Below are positions 52,275 to 59,985 of a stretch of 64,000 nt of DNA, piece after piece. The DNA comes from CAYJLB01 sp964370845. Its GTDB lineage: Bacteria; Bacillota; Clostridia; Oscillospirales; Ruminococcaceae. Numbering within the stretch: position 1 is the first letter of the stretch; each line of letters starts with the position of its first letter. The notes beneath the pieces were generated by a model. That model made no database searches and had not been told where the DNA came from. It saw nothing but the letters and a program-made list of their open reading frames with translations. The translations under genes were made by a program, and so were the position numbers. The stretch spans positions 1 to 64,000 of the forward strand of contig CAYJLB010000006.1 of assembly GCA_964370845.1 (NCBI GenBank). Reading direction: 5' to 3'.

Positions 52275-53510
52275 TTAAACAATATACTCATTTAACTGTT
52301 TGGTAATATTTTCAGTTGAGTACTCCTGAGCGTCCAAAGTGTCAATATTACAAGACCCATCATCAACCCTTTTGTCAGTAGCGGACTTCTCATCAAAAAC
52401 TGCCTCCATGAAGGCGGAAATTGTCTTTTTACAATGCTCCATAATAAAAAATCGACCCTGTGAAAAGAGTCGATTATAAAGACGAATTCTGTCACGAATT
52501 TCACCTTTTTTAGCATTATGAATGTCCACCGCAACGGAATTTTTCAAAGCACAAACTTTAAGTCCAGCAATCAAAGTTTGTTCAGCAGAGTCCGCAAAAA
52601 CGTCTATAATAGGGAACTTGTACTTACTTTTGCACATCTCCACAAAGTCCACAAAACAATCCTCCAGCTCCTTCGGAGATAGCACACCACCCTCTTTGTT
52701 GGAGTGGTAAAACTCCTCAAGAGTGACAATTTTTTCAAACTTTTTAGTAACACCAGTAAGCTGAAACGAGTGCGCCGAACCATACCCTCCAAAGTCAATT
52801 CCAATCTGTCCAAAAATGATGTTATCAGGCACTTTGTCAACAATAAAAGCCGACGAATTATCAGCAAATTTAGGGTAACAAACCCCCTCAGCACGCCTCC
52901 ATTCTCCTAAAACATACCTGTCATAATAAACAGTACCAAGGTATTCCTTACACAAATTTTTGACAAATTTGTCATCAAGAAAAGGGTTGTCAAAAAGCGT
53001 GTACTTCTGACAATAAACATCAGCATCAGAGTCAAAAAACTGCTTCAACCAATGTGTAGGCTGTTCCGGGTTACAAGTCCCATCAAAAATACTGTGTGGC
53101 TTGTCCAAACGAGTCTTGAGAAAATTAAAAACCTCAGGGGACCACTTAGCAACCTCATCACCGTAACAATATTTCACCCCCATTCCTTGAATTTTGGCTA
53201 CCTGACTGGCTTTTTCCGCCCCAAGACAGTAAACCCACTCCCCAAACATAAAACATTTGTTCATCGAATTTATATTACCAACAAGTGCCCGCCCCCAAAT
53301 TTTCTGCATAGGCTCAAGCAGATTTCTCTGCAAAGTCGCCTTAGAAACACCCAAAATCATCACAGCGCCCTCTTTGTCTTTAAGGCTACGAATTCGCCTG
53401 GGAATAAGAAAATAATCTAGATAAGTTTTCCCCGCCCGAGTCGCCCCCGTCTTAAAATTCCAGCGATGATTAGCCATTTTAAGATATTCTTCCTGCATTT
53501 TACTAAACAT
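52275..53510 (-). CDS. Phage terminase large subunit
   Basis: The ATPase/nuclease motor that packages DNA. 411 residues: Walker A-like GATRAGKTYLDY, Walker B YCYGDEVAKWS, and a C-terminal RNase H-like nuclease with GIDFGGYGSAH and DVFADSAEQ acidic residues. It resembles the PBSX/terminase-3 type. GAGGTGA precedes the start. Catalytic residues of both domains appear intact, so it should be functional. Confidence 0.9.
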   Translation of the reverse strand: MFSKMQEEYLKMANHRWNFKTGATRAGKTYLDYFLIPRRIRSLKDKEGAVMILGVSKATLQRNLLEPMQKIWGRALVGNINSMNKCFMFGEWVYCLGAEKASQVAKIQGMGVKYCYGDEVAKWSPEVFNFLKTRLDKPHSIFDGTCNPEQPTHWLKQFFDSDADVYCQKYTLFDNPFLDDKFVKNLCKEYLGTVYYDRYVLGEWRRAEGVCYPKFADNSSAFIVDKVPDNIIFGQIGIDFGGYGSAHSFQLTGVTKKFEKIVTLEEFYHSNKEGGVLSPKELEDCFVDFVEMCKSKYKFPIIDVFADSAEQTLIAGLKVCALKNSVAVDIHNAKKGEIRDRIRLYNRLFSQGRFFIMEHCKKTISAFMEAVFDEKSATDKRVDDGSCNIDTLDAQEYSTENITKQLNEYIV

Positions 53511-53528
53511 TTGTTTCTTTCACCTCGT

Positions 53529-53557
53529 AAAAAATTAGCCGAAGTTACTCCGACTAA
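53529..53557 (-). terminator. Intrinsic terminator between terminase genes
   Basis: On the minus strand TTAGTCGGAG / CTTCGGCTAA (two G-U pairs, 3-base loop) is followed by T6, between the small and large terminase genes. Confidence 0.6.
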
Positions 53558-53583
53558 AATTTTATTTTTATTTAATTTAAAAG

Positions 53584-53967
53584 CTAATTTTTCCCCATTC
53601 TACCAACAATTTGGTCTAACAAATCAATCTGCTGCTCAAATTCCTCTTTGTTTTTATTTTTGTCAGCATTAAATTTTTCTTGATCAAGTTTCAACTTTGA
53701 CCCAGAGAAAAAGTCCTCACCAATGACCGCCCGAACTTCTTTAATGGCGGACAGCTCGCCTTTTTTCGCCCTTTCCAGAAGAACCGCATTAAGCAACAGC
53801 ATGTTGTTAAGACCGTTGGCAGGAATTTTCTCAGTATCAACCCCTAATTTTTTAAGCAAAGAAAAATCCTCCTCGTCCACAATCGGACAGGAAAGCAAAT
53901 AAAGCATACACTGCCGAAGCTTCCGAAAAACTGGAATATTTTTTTTAGAATTTTTTTCAACGGACAA
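53584..53967 (-). CDS. Phage terminase small subunit
   Basis: A 127-residue protein that would recognise the packaging site. The helical body (LRQCMLYLLSCPIVDEEDF, SAIKEVRAVIGEDFFSG) ends in a charged C-terminus (ADKNKNKEEFEQQIDLL). A TTG at 53967 is chosen because AAAGGAGGTG lies seven bases upstream; the longer frame runs through the hairpin before it. It heads the phage operon, directly downstream of the intrinsic terminator and inverted repeat. Confidence 0.75.
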   Translation of the reverse strand: MSVEKNSKKNIPVFRKLRQCMLYLLSCPIVDEEDFSLLKKLGVDTEKIPANGLNNMLLLNAVLLERAKKGELSAIKEVRAVIGEDFFSGSKLKLDQEKFNADKNKNKEEFEQQIDLLDQIVGRMGKN

Positions 53968-53990
53968 AACCCCCACCTCCTTTCGGGCAA

Positions 53991-54020
53991 TAAAAAACGC
54001 CGAACCCAAAAGTTCAGCGT
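53991..54020 (-). terminator. Intrinsic terminator in the leader of the terminase operon
   Basis: On the minus strand ACGCTGAAC / GTTCGGCGT (one G-U pair, 6-base loop) is followed by T6. It lies 24 bases before the small terminase start, so transcripts begun further upstream must pass it. Confidence 0.75.
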
Positions 54021-54068
54021 AAATATTTCAATTCCAAATTCTCTATCATAACTATATCACACTTGGAC

Positions 54069-54190
54069 AGTGACATTCAATGACATTTGGAAAAAAAGTT
54101 TAATTTTGTTTATTTTGCACAATTTTTATCAACAAAAATGCTATAAAATAATTTTTATTACAAATTAAGCAAATGTCATTGAATGTCACT
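54069..54190. repeat. Perfect 20-bp inverted repeat of paired TGACATT motifs
   Basis: AGTGACATTCAATGACATTT at 54069-54088 is the exact reverse complement of 54171-54190, 82 bases apart. Each arm holds two TGACATT copies in direct orientation, ten bases apart, one helical turn. This is the pattern of a dimeric regulator or terminase-binding site. The AT-rich centre has no confidently recognised promoter. Confidence 0.85.
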
Positions 54191-54439
54191 AAGGCTTTGT
54201 GATATATTGGGAGAGGGGGAAGGGGGCGAGGGTGGCTCCGGCGGTCCGAAGGAACCGAGAAACCAAATAACCAAATAACAAATAACTAAGTTGCTTATAA
54301 AAACTAAAGTTAAACTATGTAATAAAGTTAAAGGCGGAGCGAGCGAAGCGAGTGAACGCAATTAAGCGAAGCGAAAGTGCGTAGCAAAAAAAGCAAAGCT
54401 TTAAAAAAAGATTTGCGCAGCAAATTTGATAAAAAAAGA
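54191..54439. repeat. Purine- and G-rich, repeat-rich non-coding stretch
   Basis: It contains a G-run segment (54209-54234), CCAAATAA-type tandem repeats at 54263-54290, and imperfect copies of GCGAAGCGA at about 54335-54383. Composition differs sharply from the surrounding AT-rich DNA. No plausible gene was found; open frames here are low-complexity. Confidence 0.6.
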
Positions 54440-54538
54440 TTAAAAAAAGGCGTAAAAAGGGAAAAATAGAAAAAGAATAAATAGAGCAATGAAGATTGCA
54501 ATGAGCCTTGCAACATGTTTAGAATTGAATTTTTTCAT
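54440..54538 (-). CDS. Possible 32-residue hydrophobic membrane peptide
   Basis: An ATG at 54538, with GAGG six bases before, opens a frame of 32 residues. MKKFNSKHVARL is followed by a hydrophobic helix (IAIFIALFILFLFFPF) and a TAA. The layout is that of a small membrane peptide, a type I toxin-like peptide or a truncated signal-anchor remnant. It lies upstream of the terminase operon on its strand, before the inverted repeat. Confidence 0.45.
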   Translation of the reverse strand: MKKFNSKHVARLIAIFIALFILFLFFPFYAFF

Positions 54539-54652
54539 AAATACCTCACAAAAAAAGATTATTTTTAATTATAACAAATTAAAGTTACAAATCGGTTACA
54601 TATTCATGAAAATTCAATGAAAAATAAATTTATGAAATTTATGTGAAAACAC

Positions 54653-54681
54653 TTGCAATTTTCTTTTGAAAGTGTTATAAT
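54653..54681 (+). promoter_or_regulatory. Promoter of the small secreted protein gene
   Basis: TTGCAA (54653-54658) and TATAAT (54676-54681) are 17 bases apart, 71 bases before the start codon. Confidence 0.8.
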
Positions 54682-54751
54682 ATATCTATCATATAACTTT
54701 ATTGCAGAAATGCAACATAAACGAAAAATATATAACATTGTGAGGTATAGT

Positions 54752-55075
54752 ATGGAGAATAAAAAATATAACGGAAATAAATTTTCAGCATTTTTGTCAG
54801 CTTTAGCAGTTGCAGCAATAGCATTTCAAGGCACAGCATACGCAAGCGACCTAACTGGCTACAACGAAATCCAAGAACCACCCGTGACATCAGTTCAAAA
54901 TAAACAAACCGAAGAATTCGCGCAATTTAATTTGGAAATTACAAACGAAATTCCGCCACTTGAAGTGACATTTGACGAGGAAGAAGAAATTCCAGCAACT
55001 GTCCTAGCCACCATGATGATGACAACAATGGCAGTAATCGCAACAAAAAATAACGAAGATGTCGAAAAAGCATAG
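54752..55075 (+). CDS. Small secreted acidic protein, possibly cell-surface anchored
   Basis: A 107-residue protein with a signal peptide (about 1-33, NKFSAFLSALAVAAIAFQ, cleavage after AYA), a short acidic body and a C-terminal hydrophobic segment (ATVLATMMMTTMAVIA) followed by KNNEDVEK. The motif IPATV before the hydrophobic stretch is loosely like a sortase signal, but the tail is not positively charged. GAGG lies six bases before the ATG at 54752; a longer frame exists but adds no family similarity. Own promoter and terminator. Unknown function. Confidence 0.6.
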   Translation: MENKKYNGNKFSAFLSALAVAAIAFQGTAYASDLTGYNEIQEPPVTSVQNKQTEEFAQFNLEITNEIPPLEVTFDEEEEIPATVLATMMMTTMAVIATKNNEDVEKA

Positions 55076-55089
55076 TTTGCATTTTAAAA

Positions 55090-55125
55090 AAATAGATGAA
55101 TTCACAATTTCATCTATTTTTTTTT
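55090..55125 (+). terminator. Intrinsic terminator of the small secreted protein gene
   Basis: AAATAGATGAA / TTCATCTATTT with an 8-base loop is followed by a long T run. Confidence 0.85.
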
Positions 55126-55202
55126 GCATATTTTCACTATTTTACACAAACATACAAAAATGCATTAGTTAAAATGTACAAAAATCGAAACTTATATTCT
55201 AC

Positions 55203-55231
55203 TTGACAATATTAGCTTATAATGTTAAAAT
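55203..55231 (+). promoter_or_regulatory. Promoter of the GntR-racemase pair
   Basis: A perfect TTGACA (55203-55208) and TAAAAT (55226-55231) are 17 bases apart. The twin TGAATTCA repeats follow immediately. Confidence 0.65.
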
Positions 55232-55235
55232 AAAG

Positions 55236-55264
55236 TGAATTCATTTAAATATAATTTGAATTCA
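55236..55264. repeat. Twin TGAATTCA palindromes, likely operator of the GntR regulator
   Basis: Two identical 8-bp palindromes (55236-55243 and 55257-55264), 21 bases apart (two helical turns), lie just after the -10 box. They are placed to act as the regulator's own operator. Confidence 0.5.
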
Positions 55265-55334
55265 TAAATTAATATTATCGAGTAATTTTATCTTTATATT
55301 GTAAAATTACACAAAAATGCGAGGAGGAAATGCT

Positions 55335-55988
55335 TTGTTATCAGCAAATAATTCAGAAAATGTATATTACAGAGCGAGAGAAATAATTTTATCAGGAGAG
55401 TACAATGAGGTAGTAAAAATAAATCAAGTTGAGCTTGCACAAAAACTAAATGTTAGCAGAACCCCTGTAATCAAGGCACTTTACCGCCTGACTTCCGAGG
55501 GTGTAATCGAAAATATCCCCAATAAAGGCTTTTATGTGATAAATTACACAGTGTCCGAAATGGTGGATTTATTGAAAATTAGATTGGCACTTGACCAAGT
55601 TCTTGCGGAAAATATTATGTTAAATATAACCGAAAAGGACATTGAAAAATTGTACAAAATGTTCGCTCCATTTGAAAATTGCAATTGGACTGAAGAAGAC
55701 AATCTGCACTATTTGGACATAGATAAAAAGTTCCACGAAACACTAATTCAATACTGTTCAAATCAGTGGGTAAAGAAAATTAATGATAGCCTTCACATCT
55801 ATGGAAGAGTAAGTAGAGTAGGGCTTGTTAGACCAGCAAAACAAACCTATGGCGAGCATTTAAACATTATAAAAGCTATAGAAAACCGAGATGTAAAACA
55901 GCTAATTAAGGAGTTAAATTTGCACATTCAGGCTTCCATTGACGTGTTCCAAAATACAATTAAAGCAGGCGGAAGTTTAGGTATTTAA
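55335..55988 (+). CDS. GntR-family regulator with FCD ligand domain
   Basis: A 217-residue regulator: N-terminal winged helix (KINQVELAQKLNVSRTPVIKALYRLTSEGVI) and all-helical FCD domain (VSEMVDLLKIRLALDQ, LDIDKKFHETLI with metal-type acidic/His residues). It probably binds a small carboxylic acid. The start is TTG at 55335, seven bases after GAGGAGG; an ATG at 55317 lies before that site. It is 40 bases ahead of a racemase-family gene and likely controls it. Confidence 0.85.
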   Translation: MLSANNSENVYYRAREIILSGEYNEVVKINQVELAQKLNVSRTPVIKALYRLTSEGVIENIPNKGFYVINYTVSEMVDLLKIRLALDQVLAENIMLNITEKDIEKLYKMFAPFENCNWTEEDNLHYLDIDKKFHETLIQYCSNQWVKKINDSLHIYGRVSRVGLVRPAKQTYGEHLNIIKAIENRDVKQLIKELNLHIQASIDVFQNTIKAGGSLGI

Positions 55989-56027
55989 TGCAACAAATTT
56001 CCATATTTTAAAAGGAGTTTTAGTTAA

Positions 56028-56684
56028 ATGAAAAAACTATACACAATAAATACAGTAAATAATTTTATGGATATAATTTTCAATCCATTTGGAAAACCCT
56101 TCGCTGAAAGTCACAGCGACCTAGAAATATATAACATTTTGGACGATAGTCTACTAAAAGATACAATTTCTGCAGGAGAAATGACACCAGAAATCGCAAC
56201 ACGAATGATGGCATATGCTAAAGCGGCAGAAACCAGTGGTGCGGACGCAGTTTTGGTTACTTGCACTTCAGTAAACGCTGCAACTGCAATGATTAAGCCA
56301 TTTTTGTCAATTCCAATCCTAAATATCGAGGAACCAGCAGCAATTGCAGCAGTAGAAAACGGCAAAAAAATCGGAGTTTTAGCAACTTTACCAACAAGCC
56401 CAGCAGCAATTGGCAGAGTTATCAGGGCAAAAGCTGAAGAACTCGGCAAAGAAATCCAAATCATTAACAGAGTTGCCGAAGGTGCTTTTGATGTGCTTTG
56501 CACTGGCGATAGAGCTAAACATGACGAAATGGTGAACGCAGAATTGTACAATTTAGCCAAAGAAGTAGACGTAATCGTCTTTGCGCAAATTTCTATGAGC
56601 CTACTAAAACATGACGAAGTAGGAGTTCCAGTGTTCAAAATCGGCACTTCAGGCTTCGAAAAAATCTATAATCAAATGAAATAA
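56028..56684 (+). CDS. Asp/Glu/hydantoin racemase-family protein with a single catalytic cysteine
   Basis: A 218-residue protein of the Asp/Glu racemase fold. The first catalytic Cys is C79 in VTCTSVNAA. The second expected Cys, in VIVFAQISM, is replaced (A186-Q187), so a two-base racemase mechanism seems unlikely; related single-Cys members include decarboxylases and hydantoin racemase-like enzymes. No signal peptide. Co-transcribed with the GntR regulator. Substrate unknown. Confidence 0.75.
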   Translation: MKKLYTINTVNNFMDIIFNPFGKPFAESHSDLEIYNILDDSLLKDTISAGEMTPEIATRMMAYAKAAETSGADAVLVTCTSVNAATAMIKPFLSIPILNIEEPAAIAAVENGKKIGVLATLPTSPAAIGRVIRAKAEELGKEIQIINRVAEGAFDVLCTGDRAKHDEMVNAELYNLAKEVDVIVFAQISMSLLKHDEVGVPVFKIGTSGFEKIYNQMK

Positions 56685-56716
56685 TTTGCTGCAGAGCATA
56701 AAAATAGACATATAAA

Positions 56717-56760
56717 AATTACCATTGCGGAGAAATCTGACAATGGTAATTGTTTTTTAT
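56717..56760. terminator. Bidirectional intrinsic terminator
   Basis: The stem AATTACCATTG / CAATGGTAATT with a 13-base loop has T runs on both sides, between the racemase and the convergent sulfatase. Confidence 0.85.
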
Positions 56761-58553
56761 TTTACTTTATTAATATAAACGTAATATGCACCTATAGAAG
56801 TCAAATCTTCCATCAAAAATCGTGTGCGCAAATTGTACTCCCCAACAGGCATTTCAACTTTCAAAACAGCAGCTTTTTCACCACTTGATACCGCGGTTTC
56901 ATAACGTTTTCCTAGGATTTGAACGCTAGCCGATTTCACTTCGTATACCTTTCCGACAGACTTTCCGCCAGGTACTTTTTCAGTAGGATTTTCACCCTCA
57001 CAAGAAGCATTTATAGCAAGATCTGCCTCTCTAGGATATCGTCGCAATTCACAAATATACTCGCCATCTTCAAGAACTTTTAGTGCAAAAAAACCATTTC
57101 CGTCAACGCCTTTTCTAATATGTTCTTGTGAAAAACACATCTCATAACAATCGTGCCAAGCATGACAAGTAATAGAAGTTTCAGAATTCGGGTCAATGTA
57201 AATCGGACTGTACTTCATGGCATAATCAACGCGAGAATCGTACCAATCCTCATAAAATAAGGTCAATTCATTTGCCAAAAGCACATTTTCAGAGTAAATA
57301 TCATTTGTTTGGGCAAAATCTGAATTCAAATCATAAATTTCCGGGTTCAATTTCTTAGGAGCAGCAAAATTTTCCATAGCCAAAGGATTACTTTCCACAG
57401 TCAAAGGCCTAACTAAACGGAAATCATCACGCAAAACCGAATAATCCTTAAACTTTTGAGGAATATCTCGCTGCATGTTGTGAACAACCATGGTTCGACC
57501 TGGATTTAGGTGATTTTCGCCATTTTTCAACGGCTCATAAAAAGAAATTCCGTCAAGTTGCTCATATTGTTCACCTTTATTTAATCCACAAACATCAATA
57601 TAAGTAGCTAACAAATCAAATTGCGCTGTCAAACCAGTAACACTTCGAGGCTGTCCAAAAACACCATTTGGTGAAGTTATGAAACAGGAATTTCGGTGAG
57701 CACCTTCGTAAGTTGTCCCCTTTTTCCCTCTCATTCCAGCATTGTAACCATCAACAACATGACCAAATTTATCAGTTGAACAACCTAATGTTGTGCCATT
57801 ATCACCCATAAAAGTTATAATAGTATTGTCATAAACGCCTTTTTCTTTTAATAATTTAACTAAAAGTCCGATGTTTTCATCAATATTTTCAATCATTCCA
57901 AAATATCTCGAACGTTCCTCAGGCAACCCCATATCCAAATATTTTTGAAAGTAATCGCGAGTAATATTATGTGGACCGTGCGGAGCATTTGTAGGAATAA
58001 AAGCAAAAAAGTTTTCGTCATTATCAACAGAATTTTCTATAAATTCAGTTGCAAAATTAAACCAATTGTCAGTACAGTAACCGCTAAATTTAGTTACAAC
58101 ACCATTCACAGTGTAACTATCATCGTAATAATCATTATTCCAATAGTCAGGAGCCTCACCAATTACGCCACCACCAAAGGAATAAGCAACATCAAACCCT
58201 CGCTCGTGCGGACGATAAGGATAAGTATCACCCAAGTGCCACTTCCCAAACATACCTGTTCGATAGCCACTTTCCTTAAAATAATCAGCCATAGTCTTAA
58301 TTTCTGGCTTCATGTAATAGCGTCCTGTCAAAGTTGAATAAACCCCAGAGCCAAAAGAATATCTCCCCGACATCAATCCACCACGTGTAGGAGCACATAA
58401 TGGGTCAGTGTGAAAACTTTCCAAACTCACAGAATTATTATGCAACTCATCTAAATTTGGAGTGCACAACCAAGGATTTTTATGAATTCCCACATCGCCA
58501 TAACCTTGGTCATCGGTGACAATAAGTATAACATTTGGCCTTGAATTTTGCAT
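56757..58553 (-). CDS. Sulfatase of the formylglycine-dependent type
   Basis: A 598-residue arylsulfatase-fold hydrolase. VTDDQGYGD binds Ca2+; LCAPTRGGLMSGR is the modification signature (C56 in the longer frame, read as C-x-P-x-R, to be converted to formylglycine); GKWHLG and APHGPH complete the active site. The C-terminal third (from about 440) is an additional strand-rich domain. No signal peptide is evident, so cytoplasmic. The ATG at 58553 is preferred over a GTG three codons up. No anaerobic sulfatase-maturating enzyme is seen nearby. Confidence 0.88.
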   Translation of the reverse strand: MQNSRPNVILIVTDDQGYGDVGIHKNPWLCTPNLDELHNNSVSLESFHTDPLCAPTRGGLMSGRYSFGSGVYSTLTGRYYMKPEIKTMADYFKESGYRTGMFGKWHLGDTYPYRPHERGFDVAYSFGGGVIGEAPDYWNNDYYDDSYTVNGVVTKFSGYCTDNWFNFATEFIENSVDNDENFFAFIPTNAPHGPHNITRDYFQKYLDMGLPEERSRYFGMIENIDENIGLLVKLLKEKGVYDNTIITFMGDNGTTLGCSTDKFGHVVDGYNAGMRGKKGTTYEGAHRNSCFITSPNGVFGQPRSVTGLTAQFDLLATYIDVCGLNKGEQYEQLDGISFYEPLKNGENHLNPGRTMVVHNMQRDIPQKFKDYSVLRDDFRLVRPLTVESNPLAMENFAAPKKLNPEIYDLNSDFAQTNDIYSENVLLANELTLFYEDWYDSRVDYAMKYSPIYIDPNSETSITCHAWHDCYEMCFSQEHIRKGVDGNGFFALKVLEDGEYICELRRYPREADLAINASCEGENPTEKVPGGKSVGKVYEVKSASVQILGKRYETAVSSGEKAAVLKVEMPVGEYNLRTRFLMEDLTSIGAYYVYINKVK

Positions 58554-58602
58554 TTGAAACACTCACTTTCAACTATTGATTTTTTATTAATAAATTAAAA
58601 TA

Positions 58603-59955
58603 TTAATTTAATTTAGAGATACTATTTCTATATAGTCGTTTGAAGAAGAAAACAGCAAGCGCTATCGCCAAAAATTCAGCAATAAACATAGCAAACCAAA
58701 CCGCGTCCAGCCCAAAAATTTGCCCTAAAGCAAAAGCAACTGGCAAAATCACCAAAAGTTGACGCCCAATACTCATCCAAAGGCTGTACATGCCTTTGCC
58801 GAGAGCCTGAAAAAGGCTAGAAAAAACAATACAAACACCCGCAATTGGGAAGGCAAGAGAAAGCACTCTAAGTGCAGGAATTCCAATTTCATAAAGCTCC
58901 TCAGTAGGGTTAAAAAATGAAATTAGTTGGGCAGGGAATATCATAAAAATGCAAGTTCCAGCTGTCATAATTGCAAAAGCTGAAATCGCAACTACTTTTA
59001 AAGCTTCAATAATCCTATCCTTGTTTCCGGCTCCAAAATTATATCCAACGATAGGAATAAATGCACTTGTAAGACCAAAAACTGGCATAAAAACAAAGGA
59101 AATTAACTTGAAATAAATACCAAAAACATTGACTGCAACCTCAGTAAAACCGCCAAGAATTTGGTTCATACCGAACACCATCACACTACCGATACTCTGC
59201 ATAATAATGCTAGGAAAACCCACCCTGTAAATATCCACAACAGCCTTAGAATCCAACCGCATTTTCTTAAATGAAACCCTAACTTCGCGGTTAAATTTCT
59301 GATTTAGCACAACACAAACAATCATTCCAGACCACTGTCCAATGACGGTAGCCACCGCCGCTCCTGCAACTCCAAGCTCAGGTGCTCCCAAATATCCAAA
59401 GATAAATATTGGGTCAAGAGCAATGTTTATAATGGCGCCAGTCAGCTGTGCAGCCATCTGATAAGTTGTTTTTCCGGTAACTTGAACAATTCTTTCGAAA
59501 GTAATTTGCATAAAAATTCCCAGAGAAAAAATTGTGCAAATTTGCATGTAAGAAGTCCCCGCAGCGATAACTTCTGGCACATCTGAAGAAATTTCAAGGA
59601 AAATTCTACTTCCAAAAATTCCCAATAAAGCGAAAACTATTGAGCTAAAAAAAGCTAAAATTACGCCATTGTTAGCAACAGAATTGGCTTCTTCTTGCTT
59701 TTTTTCACCCAATCTTTTGGACAAAATCGCGTTCATTCCGATGGCAGTACCCACCGCAACAGCGATCATTAAATTCTGTATAGGAAAGACCAAACTAACA
59801 GCAGTTAGTGCATTTTGACTAACTTCCGACACAAAAATGCTGTCAACTATGTTATAAAGTGCCTGAATTAGCATAGAAAAAATTATGGGCAACCCCATGC
59901 TAAACACAAGACTTCTGATACTTTTGGTTCCTAAAATATTTTCGTTTTTATTCAT
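58603..59955 (-). CDS. MATE-family multidrug/cation exporter
   Basis: A 450-residue membrane protein with twelve segments, in the two-fold symmetric MATE layout. MGLPIIFSMLIQALYNIVDSIFV and GVAGAAVATVIGQW are typical. It likely exports cationic compounds with Na+ or H+. AAAGGA precedes the ATG. The gene is separate from the sulfatase by 50 bases. Confidence 0.93.
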   Translation of the reverse strand: MNKNENILGTKSIRSLVFSMGLPIIFSMLIQALYNIVDSIFVSEVSQNALTAVSLVFPIQNLMIAVAVGTAIGMNAILSKRLGEKKQEEANSVANNGVILAFFSSIVFALLGIFGSRIFLEISSDVPEVIAAGTSYMQICTIFSLGIFMQITFERIVQVTGKTTYQMAAQLTGAIINIALDPIFIFGYLGAPELGVAGAAVATVIGQWSGMIVCVVLNQKFNREVRVSFKKMRLDSKAVVDIYRVGFPSIIMQSIGSVMVFGMNQILGGFTEVAVNVFGIYFKLISFVFMPVFGLTSAFIPIVGYNFGAGNKDRIIEALKVVAISAFAIMTAGTCIFMIFPAQLISFFNPTEELYEIGIPALRVLSLAFPIAGVCIVFSSLFQALGKGMYSLWMSIGRQLLVILPVAFALGQIFGLDAVWFAMFIAEFLAIALAVFFFKRLYRNSISKLN

Positions 59956-59985
59956 TTTTAATTCCTTTAATTTTAATTAATAATT

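Noticed and set aside
42540..54009. A complete, inducible prophage
   Set aside because: No integrase, repressor, replication, tail tube or tape measure gene was recognised in the block, and no att repeat was found at its ends by eye.
54328..54516. A 62-residue minus-strand frame in the repeat patch
   Set aside because: It is low-complexity Leu/Phe-rich, lacks a ribosome binding site, and overlaps the better-supported 32-residue frame in a different phase.
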